A stretch of DNA of 64,000 nucleotides from Platerodrilus igneus (Eukaryota; Arthropoda; Insecta; Coleoptera; Lycidae), in assembly GCA_036346225.1 (NCBI GenBank), contig JARFIW010001480.1, positions 14,875,501 through 14,939,500 of the forward strand, in the 5' to 3' direction. Position numbers and translations under genes: made by a program. Each line of letters starts with the position of its first letter. Within the stretch, counting starts at the first letter, position 1. This document shows positions 1-12,989 of the stretch, piece by piece. The notes under the pieces are model-generated. The model did not search any database and was not told the DNA's origin. It saw nothing but the letters and a program-made list of their open reading frames with translations.

Positions 1-160
1 CTCCGTCAATTCCGTTGAGCTAACCAGGCAAAGTTACAAATGAAGGTAGGTGAACAATTTCAAGTTTACAAATTGCTGTATCTGTATTACAGCACCCTTT
101 TATTGACATTCTCAACGCGAGACCATTTTCATATCACTCTTTCAGCGACGCTTAACGCAG

Positions 161-163
<3 letters not shown>

Positions 164-201
<38 letters not shown>
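164..201. repeat. (TA)n microsatellite
   Basis: Uninterrupted TA dinucleotide run. It lies next to the inverted SINE-A arm, and SINE-A copies elsewhere in the window end in the same kind of run, so it is probably the tail of that copy. Confidence 0.95.
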
Positions 202-203
<2 letters not shown>

Positions 204-242
204 CTAAGAGTGAGTGGTGTTATAAGGCCCGCGTTGAGCGGG

Positions 243-349
243 AAATAAGAACTTGTACTTTTATGCAAAGCTCAAATGATCATTCAGATCAAGCTAGTAA
301 TTGAAAGATGGAAAATATACGGCCCCGGACGATTTGAACTTGTATCTTC
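243..349 (-). mobile_element. SINE-A fragment, 3' half, inverted
   Basis: Read on the minus strand, this stretch repeats the B-box part and the 3' body of the SINE-A copy that follows on the plus strand (shared blocks include TTTTCCATCTTTCAATTACT and TTTGCATAAAAGT). The two copies meet head to head near 350 and form an imperfect palindrome. The 5' half, including the A box, is missing on this side. Confidence 0.75.
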
Positions 350-354
350 ACCAA

Positions 355-535
355 TCGCTAGTGTAATTGGTAAATACGCGAGTTACGATAGCTGAAGATA
401 CAGGTTCAAATCCTGAAGGGGCCTTATTATTTTCCATCTTTCAATTACTAGCTTGATTTGTAATGATCATTTGGACTTTGCATAAAAGTCTAAGTTATTA
501 TTTCATCTTATTAACTATAATACGAAAGTATTTAT
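355..535 (+). mobile_element. SINE-A copy with tRNA-like A and B boxes
   Basis: The region carries an RNA polymerase III type A box (TAGTGTAATTGG, 359-370) and a B box (GGTTCAAATCC, 403-413) about 33 bp apart, as in a tRNA-derived SINE. The 3' body (TTTTCCATCTTTCAATTACT, TTGCATAAAAGTCTAAG) is shared with the copies at 536-964 and 58619-59026. It is not a functional tRNA gene: no cloverleaf can be closed between the boxes. The family name SINE-A is mine. Confidence 0.75.
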
Positions 536-964
536 CAACTTACCTTGTGTAATTTACTACCTAATATATGTATATGTTTAACAATTGGATTATAGTCGTA
601 ATTTTGAGCGTCGCTTCCTGTCTATAACTGACATAAGTAAAAACTTGACAATGTCAGATATGATTGACAAAAATACCAAACGGAATTGAAAGTTAGGTTC
701 ATGTATGGTTGTGTACATGATTTAGATTTGTAAAGTTTCCAACTGTCGTTGTCGATCTCGGTGGCGTAATTTGAAAACGCATAGTCCGCAAACGACTAAG
801 ATACAGGTTCAAGTCCTGTCCGTGACCTTATTATTTTCCATCTTTCAATTAATTACTAGCTCGATTTGAAATGATCATTTGTTTTGCATAAAAGTCTAGG
901 TTATTATTTCATCTTATTAAATATATATATATATATATATATTATATATACATATATATATATA
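536..964 (+). mobile_element. SINE-A copy, longest upstream copy, (TA)n tail
   Basis: This copy matches 58619-59026 over its whole length, starting at TATCAACTTAC and ending in a TA run (from about 920). The tRNA-like core is internal, with an A-box-like TGGCGTAATTTG (762-773) and a B box GGTTCAAGTCC (806-816). About 200 bp precede the tRNA-like part, which is unusual for a simple tRNA SINE. That leader may be a second element or the 3' body of a preceding tandem unit. No target duplication is visible. Confidence 0.75.
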
Positions 965-2400
965 TAAAAAATTAGGTCAGAAAATAGAATAAAATAACAA
1001 AAGAATCTGTCAAGAATTAAAACAAAATAGGGAGGAATTACGTCAAAAAAAATTAATATATGATAGATTTGATAATTTTACATTGCTCATGGAACAAGAC
1101 CTTTAAGAAATTATTAACTTGAGTATGTCAGAGGCGAAGACAAAATAAATATAAGGAACGATAATGTTGATCGTACTGTGGGTAATCTACAAGAAAATGT
1201 AGAAAAAAACGAGCAAAATACAAGGGCAGCATTTGGAGAAGTTAGTAAAAATTTTAGTAAATTGGAAGTAGAAGCAAAAATTTTGAAAAAAGGAGCAGGA
1301 CAACCTTATCTATAGTAAGAACCACGAAAGAAGTCCTCTACCTAATAGGTGTCTAACTCCATACGTTTAAAATTATTTAAAAACTTAACTAATGTATATG
1401 ATAAAGAAAGTAATACGATTTGTACGTGTTTTAATTAAAGACATACGTGAACACGTTCATGTGGGAAAACGACAAAGAAGAGTATATGTCCGTATGTTTT
1501 GAATACTTAACCGGCTATCCTTTGGTAATATGAATGATGCTACATTGACTTAAAATTTTCAACTTAGTTCTTACAAATACAAGTGATGACGCAGACGACT
1601 TCTTTCATGGTTTCGACTATAGATGGTGTAAAGTGTAGTAGTAATGTCATTCCGCTGGAACAATTCTCTAAATTTTATGGTGATGGTAAAATTAATCCTA
1701 AAATATTTTAAACAACTTAGAAAACTTTGGTTTAGTCGGGGAGAAGCAGCGATGGAGACGTTCGAAGAATTGAAAAGAAAATTTTTGAACTATTACAGGC
1801 GGGATGCTGAATAATACAAGGTCAGGGATAATTTTATTTTGGGAAAATTCAATGGCGACTACGCAAAGACGTGAGAACAGTACTCCATACGGAAATTTGG
1901 TGTTGCAAGAGAACTTGGCCCTTAACTAGATGATACGAAAATGAGCTATCAATTTGACATCATTGATAGAGATATTTTCTTAAAGTACCTCAGGAGGAAA
2001 CGACAGTAAGGGACAAGTACGACGAACAGAAAACAAGAACAGGTGGTAACCAAATAAATACCTTTAGATTAAATTTGCAGGACTATAAAACAAATGTACG
2101 ACTTAAGAGACCGGACACCTAGAAATAGCTACACATTTTGACAGGGACACAGGCCAAAAGTAACAGAGGAGACAGAAACATACAAAAGAAAATACGAGTC
2201 AGGAACGAGCTAGAGAAAATACAAATCAGGAACAAAATAGGGAAAACACAAAACAGCAACGGACGACGGAGGACACAAATCAGCATGTCTACGTGAACCT
2301 GGTTAATCGACCAGGACCTTCGACGAGACATGATTTTCAGTAAGAAACGAGCCATGTAACTTTCAACATAAACAAGCACAAACATCAAGAAAAGATTATT
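965..2400 (+). pseudogene. Ty3/gypsy gag relic
   Basis: This is a decayed capsid (gag) region lying just upstream of a recognisable protease and reverse transcriptase in the same orientation. Frames are broken throughout, so no single ORF survives. Readable pieces are a charged, coiled-coil-like stretch near 1190-1290 (NLQENVEKNEQN), a capsid-like piece near 1750-1800 (ETFEELKRKFLNYY, the W/F-L-F-Y pattern usual in gypsy capsids), and a polar Q/N/R/T-rich tail at about 2140-2340. No zinc knuckle is visible. The assignment rests mainly on position and on the capsid-like piece. The left end is unknown because no 5' LTR is recognisable. Confidence 0.5.
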
Positions 2401-2439
2401 AAATTTGATACGGAAAATGGAAAAGAAAGTAGTTATAAA

Positions 2440-3420
2440 AATGTATTGCCGATTATAAACATATTGAAGATAAGGTGGTTTAATCGCTACTTCATACTGG
2501 GGAGGAAGCCAATTTGATTTCTAAGAGTTTTATGATGCAACATAAAACTGTGCTAAGAAAAAATATGATACCTGTAAAAAAATAATTTGATAGTGTCTAA
2601 CAATAAAAGGTTTGCAACTGTTAATGGTATGGTAATTTTGAACCTGAAAATAAGGCATGCTGTAGAGCAACATGGATTTTTAATAGTACTGGGCTCAAGT
2701 TAGAATGAATAATGGGAATGGATGTATAAAATGTGGGTGGGGGAATGAAGTTGGATCCATAAACTGTCTTGAAAAAATTAAGAAGAAAGTTGTTACTGTT
2801 TTACAGAAATACCTAGAATTAATTGGTTCAGAACCGAAAATTGCTATAGCGGCGTATAGGAAACAAGTTGATCTAGAAATAAACAACATTTCGGAGCAGG
2901 GTATCACAAAGAGATCTTGCATTTTGTAAACAGCTTATGATGGTGAAGAAGAATGATGACAGCATTGGTCTATGCTTGAATGACAGAAAGCCAAATCAAA
3001 AATAAAACCACAATATCATACTCGTCCCACGATGGACTCCATTTTAGCTAGATTAAGGGAGACGGCAATATTTTCGAAGTTAGATTTAAGAAATTCATTT
3101 TGGTTGATTCCGGGTTTTTGTTGAGTATAAGATCTATCAACTTGAAGTTGTGCCTTATGGCTTGTCTTCATCTACTGCAGGTCTCGTCAAAGGAATGCAG
3201 TGAACCTTGGAACTAAATGAAATTTTTTGCATCCATTATGTGGACGATATTTTGATTTTCAACGACAATTTGGAACAACACTTAATGCATCTAGAAAGAA
3301 TCTTTTTAGAATTAAATGTCGTAAAACATAGTCTGAATATAGAGAAATGTGAATTTTTCAAACAAAAAGTGAAATTGATGAGGTACAACATACCTACGTC
3401 TTTAAAGACATAGTGAATAC
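2440..3420 (+). pseudogene. Ty3/gypsy pol relic (protease, reverse transcriptase)
   Basis: Remnant of an LTR-retrotransposon polymerase, which would cut Gag-Pol and copy the element RNA into DNA. A degenerate aspartic protease start is readable at about 2491-2530 (HTGEEANLISKS, with the catalytic Asp of the usual DTG replaced by His). Reverse transcriptase follows from about 3020: FSKLDLRNSFWLIP (fingers/palm, motif A), then YQLEVVPYGLSSST near 3140, and the catalytic box in CIHYVDDILIF at about 3228-3260, followed by HLERIF and the thumb-side LNIEKCEFF. This order and spacing is typical of arthropod Ty3/gypsy elements. There are several frameshifts and stops. RNase H and integrase are absent, so the element is truncated on its 3' side. 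Confidence 0.85.
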
Positions 3421-3430
3421 GAAAGAAGTT

Positions 3431-6400
3431 CCACATCAATCTTATTTACCCGTATAATCAAGAAACGAGGAAAGAAGTGGAAGAACACTAAAACGATTAA
3501 AATTTTTATTTCAAGATTTCATATTTTAATTTCATGGGAAAATGCCGAGAAAAAAAGGCCATCTTAGTCTATAAGGACTAAATCCCAACCCTTCATATGA
3601 TTTAATCGTTTATCTGACAAATACGCCTACTTTATTGCTTATTCGATATTTATTCTAAATTTAAATATTTTTACAAAATTTTAAATTTAGTGGCGACGAC
3701 ATAGCGTGACTCGAGATTGTGGTAAATTTTGTTTTATTTCCTAACTTTTCAACCTTTGTTTTTGCTATTGTCATTTTTTGTATAGTTATTTGCAGGACTA
3801 CTATACTTAAATCCTTTTCCCTACTCCTCCACTCCAGATTTTACCTTTCCACTGCAAGGTGAAGTGGCGTCGCATCCCTTTCGAATTTATTTCTATTCTT
3901 TGAATCAAGTCTGCTCGTGTCTTGGCTGGTTGAATACCCCGCCGACGCGTATATTTACAAAGTCCTTTTCACTCTAGGTCTGGCACTCCACAATATTAAA
4001 CTGTTATTATTTTTGCATAATGGCAAACTGATTTCTGGGTCAACCGGTACATAAAAGCAAGTTTCAGAACGTTAGCTTGGTCAAAATCAAGCATTAAAGC
4101 GATACTGGTCATTTGTTTTATAATTAATTAGTTCAGAAACCTGATTAATATTTATGCATTTGAATGCAGGTAGGTTTAAGTAATCATAGAAAATGTTCTT
4201 TTATAACATATCCTCACAATAACAATACCGGTGTAATAATAGACATCATCTTTATAAATTACGGCATTGCGATATCACCGTAAGCAATTTATAAAGCTGC
4301 ACGTATCTGCTGTAATAATAAATTAATAATAATTTCTTTGTTTTACTACTAAAATAATTCTCTTGAAACTTCCTACACGCTATACGGATAGAATAAGTAT
4401 GTAACAATAAGCAGAAAATTGGAAAGTCAATTGGAACCACAACAAAATCGATTTATATTTTTGTATACATACAGTGAAAAATATAAAGGTTTATCGACCT
4501 TTTAAGGTCGTTTAGAACGTTGGCCTCATGGTGGTGCTTAGTCAGTCACCTGCTGCTGTTTTCCGACGACCACAATCAGACAGACTAACGATGGTGGCAG
4601 GAGAACGGGCTCCTTTGAGGCGCTACATGACCTGCAATTATTAGTGCATCTGTTTAATGTATATTGGTAACAATGTATAGAAGCTAATTAATGAGCAAAC
4701 GACGTATTAAAGTGTATTATTTGGCTTCAAGTTCAACTTAAATGGATACCGTCCAAAAATATTTTTCAAGGATTTCAGAATCCTTTTATTCATTCACATG
4801 CAAATACGAACTGCCAATAATAATAATAATAATCAATGCAAGGAAATTACATGATGTCGACAGCTTCGTTTAGGAGATGCGAATAATTGATAGCTCTAAA
4901 TATTGCGTTTGTACGAAGCAGTCATTTCTGAAATAAAGGAAACTTCTAAATCTGGGAACTGAAATAGTAAGAAAGGATAGCCACAAATAACCGTTCTGCG
5001 TTTTACCTCACTACCTACACGTAAAAATTACTGTTTTGCTTTTTAAGGTTTCCAACAAAAGATTCACAAATATCTAAAGTTTTCCACGAACTAACTGAAC
5101 TATGCAAATATCTGTGAAACTACAATTCCACTGTGAACGCATCAATTACACATACCATTCGTTTGGTTATTCTTAACAATAGTTTTGTTGAGAAAATTTA
5201 CTGGACTTTTCTATAGATAAAGATTCAATAATCTTTAAAAAACCACAACAGATTGGTACAAGTAGAGGGTTTTGGGCATCTTACCGCCTCTTAATTCGCT
5301 GCGATCTTTTATACGACTGGTTGTGCATGGTATGTAAAATTTCTCAAATCTCTCGCTCCATAACCTATTTAATTCAGTCTACTGTTGTCTTTATATTTCC
5401 TTTTATTTTCTGTACAGCAATCTTGTCAATTTCTTTTTCGTTTTTGAGTAAAATGGTACTTCCCTTATGTTGCAACATTTCTTTAAAATGTTTATAATCG
5501 TATTTCATTTTAATACTTTCTGTATTGATAAATTCCACCAATGGGAGAGGGGGAGAGGATACTTCCTTTAAAAAATATAATTTTTAGGTTGCATGCATTC
5601 CTGATTTAAGGAAGGATTATTTTGTAAGCTTACATTGTGCATACTCAAAAGTCGTCAAACTCATTATGGCGGTTTTAAGGTTAAGAACTTTGTATTCTAA
5701 ATTAGTGCAGTTTTATTATTCCTGCGTTTTGATTAATAATGTACAGCTTTGAGTCTAAACATCATCGTCTGGGAACGAAGAAGGTTCACACGCTAAATTA
5801 TGCTGATTCAGATAATGGAAAACCGCGTTTCATTGGTTCAAGGTAATTTTACAGTAAGCTAATTTTACATAAGTTAGATAGAGAAAAAAAATTTTCAAAT
5901 TGTAGTCCTAATTCATTTTTCCAAATTCTGCCGAAGATGATTTCGTTTTTTATAAAAAGAAGGTATTTTTTGTGGAACATTATGTCAAGACCCTTGAAAA
6001 AGATAACATGCAAACTTGAGTAGATATAGTTAAACTTTGAATAATTAGGTATCAAACTGATTAATAAGACTAGTCAAAAGAGTTGGGAATTATATCCTAC
6101 TAGGTTGGTGAATTTTATTTTTAGGAGAATTTGTTTCCTCAGCAGACAACTTCATGTTGGAACAGGCATATTAACTAAGGACATCTTTTACGAAGTCCTA
6201 GAAGTTCTAGTACATCTGGTTAAAACAAATCGATTCCATAAAATTCTTGATTTGGTAGTCTCTAAAGCCATCACTCATGAGGTACTTATACTAAATCTTC
6301 TGAAACTAGCGCCTACCGTTACTGTAATTAATAAACTTGTTTCTACTGTATAAACTTATAAACGTACCTACAGTACGTTCCTGTTATCGTTTTAAAAACT

Positions 6401-9400
6401 AGAAAATAGTTTTGTTCGCTAAAAACGTTTTCCATTAAGATAAGTAATTTTTGATATAAATTTGATTTCTGTTTTTAGAGTGTTTATAAGTATTTGTGCT
6501 TGAAACGTAATTGCGGTATTTTTACAATTAGTGTAAACAGTTTCCAGCCTAAGGTATAATAAAGATATTGCAATTACCCAGCGGCGTGATTAATATATAC
6601 GTAATTTAGAATTTAATTCCAGCTACTAGTTTTGTATAGTTATATTAATGTCGTTATCATTATGCTTATTTTAGGTTTGTTTTAAATGTAGTGTACTCAA
6701 TGATTCCTTCTCTGAATTTAAGCCGGAATCACTGTCCTGATCTCGAATTGTCGTATCCTCTTTTTATTCCTTCTGGAAGTTTCCTAGAAACCACCGTATT
6801 TCGAGATTAGTCACGTCCAAGAGGATTCCAGATCAAGACTGGTATTTCCCACATGATAGTATTCCAGGACCTTCTTCGAACACTTGCATCGCCCTTCCCA
6901 CCGAATTAATCGGCAACCATTCTTGTTAGTGAAACCGAATTTTCAATACTTTATTAAAATACAGAATTTTAGTAAGGTTCTTCACCGAGTTTCTCTATGG
7001 ATTACCGGCGAGATTTTCAGAGATCAAAATTGTACACAATAATGTTTTTCAAATATACGATAGCAATAGATATTCCTCTCTAGAAACAAATTGCCACTGA
7101 ATGTTAAAATTCCCTAAGTTATAAATGTTAACAATGGTTCTCCTTTAGATACAATAATAAAATCCACATTACGGAAAGGGAATTAAATGCTAAATGCAAC
7201 CTTCTTTGCTAAGATCTATTACTATAAAAAGCCCCTTAAAGGTTTACGTACTATAGTACGAAGTGTGGTTATATAGGTGACGTGACATTACACAAATTTT
7301 CAATAATAAAGGACAACGATAATTATCTGAAATAGATTACGTTTGTTCATAAAGCTGGTTTAAGGTAAGTTTTGCGTACTTTGCTTCGAGGAAAACCACG
7401 CTAACATCTAAATGTAGAGAAGACTCATCGTAAGATTCTATATGCTATACTTATATTCCTCTGGAGTGTTGTACAACTTTAGGGAACAGGCGATTTTAAG
7501 ATAATTAAGGTAATTAAAAGGAAGGTAAGGATTTACGGCTACATCTTACTGCGCTTAATACGTACTAAACGTACACGTCCATACGGTACGATAGTTGACG
7601 ATAAAGTACTTAAAACACGATTTTTTTCATGAACTCGTCGTTGTCCCCACTACCGTCAAACGTCCTCATTGGTGAGAATTATAACCACACATTTCCTAGA
7701 AAATGAAGAAAAAGCATATTTGATGAAATGCATACAACAAAATGTTAGGTTATTCCCTTACAATATGTGAGAACTGAAAACCGCGAGTTTATACGTAGTA
7801 ATCTAACATGCATACAAAAATAATGATGGGATATAAAAGTTTCTATTTTGAATTAATAACATTCCAATTCCTAATATTAATGCAAAACTTTGTGCAATCA
7901 AAGAAGCGTAACAGATCATCTCAATTATAGTACGGTATGATAAATAGGCTTTTGTAAAACTGATCTAAAAATACTCGGTCCCAAATCCACCCTTATATAC
8001 TAAGATAGAAACATTTTTCCTATTTATGACAGCAAATATTAAGATATTATATTTCCACTCTAATTAAAATTTTTCCAATAGATTAACCTACTTTATAATT
8101 GTATCTCATAGTTCTGTTCTCATTCTTATGATTGGCGTTGATGGGTACCCTAACTTCCCCACTTCTTCTGATTCTAGTTTTAATCTCCTTACTCATAATA
8201 TATTCTAACGAACTTCGACATACTTGCTTTATTTGGTTTAACATAAGTCTGATTACTCACAAATACAAAGAAACCTTAATGTACTGAAATGCCGCTACAA
8301 ATATCACTGACAATAATTTTAACAATGTTTACTAACACTACATTTTTCTTGACACGGTGATTAACTGCTTTATTACTAAGTTCAACTATATAATTTATCT
8401 GGACAAACAATTTATATCCACAATGAACGTATTTATTTTAGAAACATCCCATAATTTATATCATAATACTCGTAAATTCGTACTTCAATATGTTTCTGTT
8501 CTCAATAATATCTGGCATATTAGACTGTGATTGTCAATATTCTTTCCACGACTCATAATAAACGTGCTGTGGAAAGACAACAAATATTTTTCAGATTTTG
8601 GGGTAGTTTCTTCTTTATTTCTGTGATAAATTCCAAATACACTGACAAATTTCAAATGTATAATTTGATGTTTTCTAACAACATTATATAGGTACATTGT
8701 CTACCATGAAACCATCGTCAATTATATTCCAATCGTAATATCACATTCATTGGCTAAGATAGATGCAAAAGTCTGTCTTAGTCAAGTATCTGAACAGTTG
8801 ATAACATCCACTATACGATTTCCTATCTGTTTATTAATGTATTAACTGGTTACTCGACACAAATTTCTTAGGTAGTCGTTTCCAGACTTTCTGTTATAAT
8901 TCAAAATTACAAAATTGTGTTGTATATATTCTTGTTGATTTACACAATTAAAACTACTCGTGTAGTTTATATAAAATGATATTTTAATATTCATTAAGAA
9001 TTCGGCTCGAACGACTAATATTTTAGTACAAACGAAACACTAGCGTATAAGCATTGAGACGAAAGTAGATTTGTGATCGAACATTTAAATTCGTAAACCT
9101 GAAAAATTCGCCAATTCAGAAAACCCATAGACAACCGTATGAAACTGAATAGGCACGTAAGAGCAATTCCAATAATTACATTCTATATCCCTTGGTATAG
9201 TTAATAAAACTTCCAACTTCCAATCATCTGGAAATAATGTCAAACTTTTATTTTCCCTTTTAGAATTTTTATTAAAAATATTAAACAGCCATAAATAGTT
9301 TTGTACAAAATTTTGCAAGATTGTTGTGCACTAAACTTAGCTACGTTGACAGTATATCTCAATTCCAATTTTGGTTTAACGCAGTTATCCCTTCTTCCTT

Positions 9401-11282
9401 ATCCTAAGCAACATCTTCTAATGCCTATTAATTAGCTATATCTACCTGTCATAATTTAACGTATAAACTTGAGCCAACGCGATCGCCTTATTAATTATAC
9501 ATTCAGATCTAACCCTCCTCCCAGTCATGCGTTAAGTATTCTATAATATCTAAAAATATGATATACTCTACCACATTTTCTTTTAATTAATTACACTGTA
9601 AACAGTTTAATTTTTAAAACTATTTTTGTTAACTTTGTCTACCCAGAGCCATATTCCAATCAGTGGGAAAACACGTAATGCAAATAAAGTCGCGTAAGAC
9701 ACTCCGATATATGATAAGAAGAAGTTTGTTTATAGAGTACTTCCAAAATAATTAGAAATACTCTAGCGAGTGATTCCTTGCGGAATTTTATGACGAAAAA
9801 TTCACATAAACGTTTTTAAGATGCTTGCTTTTAAAATTTTTTATTGTTATTTTACAGTCTTAGTCAACATTATAAACAAGCATTGACATTGCTTTGAAAT
9901 TTGGAATATGCGTCTTCTTTTGAAAAAGCAAGATCCTTATTATTCTGACTAAATAGGAATAAATTTTGTAATTCTGGCAGTTAGTTGTTTGAATCGTAGT
10001 ATTATTATTGGAAGGCGGGTAACTTTGAAAAAACCTGCGCGAAGCGGAGTTATATTAATAATCAAACTAAAAAAGTGAATCTAGAAAACATAGACTGCTT
10101 GTACAACAGATATTACCAGATAAATAAAATGCGGAGCTACCAAAGTATATTTTTGTTAATAGTTTTTGGTGCTTTTTCGCCGCTCTATAAATAAAAATAA
10201 TATAAACTCATTGTTCGATGTTCTGAACGAACATATCTTGATATAAATACTGATGTCCTCTTCAAAAAACTTTTATTTCAACATCTCAGTAATAAACAAT
10301 ATTGTACAAAACAAAATGTGATAATTACCTGAAGTTTCTCTTTGCCTCAAACCTTTTCCGTTTTATAAAAATTACAATCCATATAACAAAATAATTAAGG
10401 TGCTTTCTACAAGCGCTAAGTAAAGAAGTAAAGTGAGAATGACAATGACATTTACATACACTATTGCGATCAGCTGAGTATGTTCACGGTTACCACAGCA
10501 ATTTTAAACTGTAAACCTATAATTATTTATTCGTGGAAACAAGTAAAACTTTTGATAGTATATGATGGTCTGGATTTATTCTACAAATTTAAATATTTCT
10601 AGAAACTGTCAGCGTAAACTGGAACCTTCTAAACAATATTTTATTTTACAAAATAAATGAGGTATTCGTGACGACGTATAAAACTATAATGCTAGTATGA
10701 TGTTTGTACGGCTTAGTGTAGCATGCTGAATCTTGACGTTCAAGTTTAATTGGATTTATTGTACACGTGAAGTCACATGCCACCGATAATAATTATACTT
10801 TAATGTATCAGACAATTTTTTGATGTTATTGTGATTACTGAAAACTTTTAAGATCCCTGTGTTTACTAATATTGAAACGATTGCGTCTTTTGTATGTAGC
10901 AGCCACTGTAATGCCCAACAAGCAAGACGTATTTCTGTAGAGCGTTATTCAGATAATCATTCACGTCTTCTGAAGCACGTAGGGGTTTAATTTTCATATG
11001 TAAAAAGCTGAAAATTTTTCTCGATCAAATAGCGTTATTGAATGATCTATAATTATCAGATTTCACAAATTGAAGATCAGACTCCTCAAATTATTAACAA
11101 AACTTGCTCAACAAGTGAACGGTAGTTACGAAACCGATCGAAATATCGAAAAAACAATTATTGTGCATTTAGCACATTCAACGCGATCAGGTTTTGCTAC
11201 TCAAGAACTGCTCTCTTCATTGAATTTTTGCCAATGATTTCGGAAATGCATGGCAAATAACTCAATTTTACTTGTCAATATA
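3431..11282. other. AT-rich DNA without recognisable genes
   Basis: Nearly 8 kb in which I see no coding region I can support. Small items: a sequence resembling an LTR end plus primer-binding site near 3688-3712 (AGTGGCGACGACATAGCGTG); an (AAT)n run at about 4816-4834; and a locally GC-richer patch at 4505-4640 that stays open for about 32 codons on the minus strand after an AG dinucleotide. Open frames at 6105-6353 (+), 8485-8697 (-) and 9085-9318 (-) show no motif I know, and frames of that length are expected by chance here. No tRNA, rRNA or strong repeat structure was seen. Confidence 0.6.
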
Positions 11283-12676
11283 CAGGGTGTTTGAGGATGA
11301 AATGGAAATATTTGTTAGACATGTCTAAGAACTCAAAAATAGCAAAATAAGCTCATATGTTTAATTCCGATGTTCATTTGTTTCCGAGATAATTCGGTTT
11401 TCTTTTTAGAAAATTAAAGTTAGCTTGGATGACGTTGTCCCAAATAATAATTTGATTCGCAATATAAGTAAGGAAGTGTCGGAAAAACTGACCGTTGTGG
11501 TAATTGCATGTGATTGTAAAAATGTCTCACAAATTCAGTCGAAAAGGCTATACAGAGATGGTGTCTGTGTATGGTTTCTGTAATGGTAGTACTGTTCGTG
11601 CAGTAGAGAAGTATCGACGCCATTTTCCGAATCAAAGAACTCCCAACAGGCAAGTTTTTACAAGTTCTCGCAAAACCGGGAAATTTCCAAGTGCAAGTAC
11701 TGTTTATGAAAGACAGCACAGCAGTGGTTTGGAACTTGAAGAAGATATCCTGGATGTTGTAGACGATAATCCAGAGATACGTACAAGGCGTATCGTAATC
11801 TAATTTGAAATTCCTGGCACAATGGTTTGGAAAACACTAAAACAACGGGATTGTAACACTTTTTATATGCAACAAGTATAGAATTTCCAAGAAGGAGATT
11901 ATCCTTTAAGGCTACAATTTTGTCAATAAATTCATAAAGACAGGATTGCTTAAATGCATTTTGTATACGGATGAAGCTGAATTTACTCGAGATGGAATTA
12001 ATAATTGCCACAATAATCATCGGTGGTCGGGCAAAAATCCCCATGCCAGGCAAGAACACAATTTTCAACGTATCTTTAATATTAACGTATGGTGCGGTGT
12101 CCTAAATGATGAATTGTTCAACCCTTTCGTATTGGATACGCGCCTTATGGAGTAAGGTTATTTACGTTTTTTGAGAAATCACTTAGACGAAATAATGGAC
12201 GAAGTACCTTTGAATATTCGACCACGTATTCTTCCAACATGATGAAGCGCCTCCTCATTATTCAAATAATGTACAAAATTTTCTGAATACTCATTTAGGC
12301 GATCGTCAAATTGACAGAAGCGGCCTGCACTTTTGACCACTGAGATCGCCTGATTTAAACCTTCTAGACTTTTTCCCTTTGGGAATGGATGAAGTCGTTG
12401 GTTTATGCTACGAAAGTGAAAACAAGCGATTCGTTCCTAGATCACATTCTTAATGCAGCAATGTTCATTAGAGCAAATCATCGTTCATTAAAAATCGCAA
12501 TTAGTTGAATTTATAAACCAGCAAATAAGTGTATCAAAATTTGTTCTGAATTACAATTAATCAAAGTATCGCTGAAAACAAATGAAAATCTGACTTGAAT
12601 ATATGAGCTTATTTTACTTATTTTAGCTTCCTAGACATGTCCCTAAAATAATTCCATTTCTTCCCGAAACTTCTTG
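11283..12676 (+). mobile_element. Tc1/mariner-superfamily transposon, DUF4817 type (copy 1)
   Basis: This 1394-bp DNA transposon has terminal inverted repeats. The left end begins CAGGGTGTTTGAGGATG, and the right end read in reverse gives a matching sequence that shares blocks such as GAAATGGAA, ACATGTCTA and AAAATAAGCTCATAT over roughly 80 bp. A TA dinucleotide flanks each end (11281-11282 and 12677-12678), the expected TA target duplication. One degenerate transposase lies inside. The two TIRs have diverged and the gene is broken, so this is an old, immobile copy. Confidence 0.88.
11522..12507 (+). pseudogene. DUF4817/DDE_3 transposase, degenerate
   Basis: Cut-and-paste transposase of a Tc1/mariner-superfamily lineage common in arthropods. 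The N-terminus is an HTH domain of the DUF4817 type (11522-11803: YGFCNGSTVRAVEKYRRHFP, then PNRQVFTS and DNPEIRTRRIVI). The DDE domain follows in pieces. The first catalytic Asp lies in LYTDEAEFTRDG at about 11961-11996. NHRWSGKNPHARQEHNFQRI and INVWCGVL come next. The second Asp lies in FQHDEAPPHYSN near 12233-12268, and the last acidic block in SPDLNLLDFF near 12349-12375. An ATG at 11504 is also possible, but the one at 11522 matches the usual family start better. In-frame stops after 11803 and near 12155 and 12335, plus frameshifts, show that it is dead. Confidence 0.88.
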
Positions 12677-12989
12677 TATTGCTGAAAACCTACATGCTAT
12701 TGAAAAATGTGCTTTTCGGAATAAGAAAGCAAATGTGGTCTATATAAGACGTCGCTGCACCATATTTGAAAGTTTTTAAAATAAGTTATCCTGATTGCTA
12801 AATAGGAATGGGATGTCCATATAAATGGTTTTCAAGATCACCCGAACATACTTTTTTTGTGCCAATAATTTGAGTCACTACAGAATATTGGTTTTTGTAC
12901 CGTCATCTCTTTCTTTAGATTCGCAATACAAAGCGTGAAGCAGTCAAGCCTGAGAATTACCGATGCCAAACAACATCCCCAAACCTGAA

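Noticed and set aside
325..425. Possible tRNA gene (A and B boxes with matching ends GGCCCC/GGGGCC).
   Set aside because: The matching ends come from the head-to-head SINE-A palindrome, and no cloverleaf arms close between the boxes.
4505..4640. GC-richer patch that could be a terminal exon on the minus strand after TTGCAG.
   Set aside because: Only about 32 codons, weak pyrimidine tract, no recognisable protein and no upstream exon.
6105..6353. 82-codon plus-strand ORF.
   Set aside because: No motif, no neighbours, A/T-driven composition; lengths like this arise by chance in such DNA.
11658..12068. 136-codon minus-strand ORF.
   Set aside because: Antisense to the DUF4817 transposase, which explains the sequence fully.
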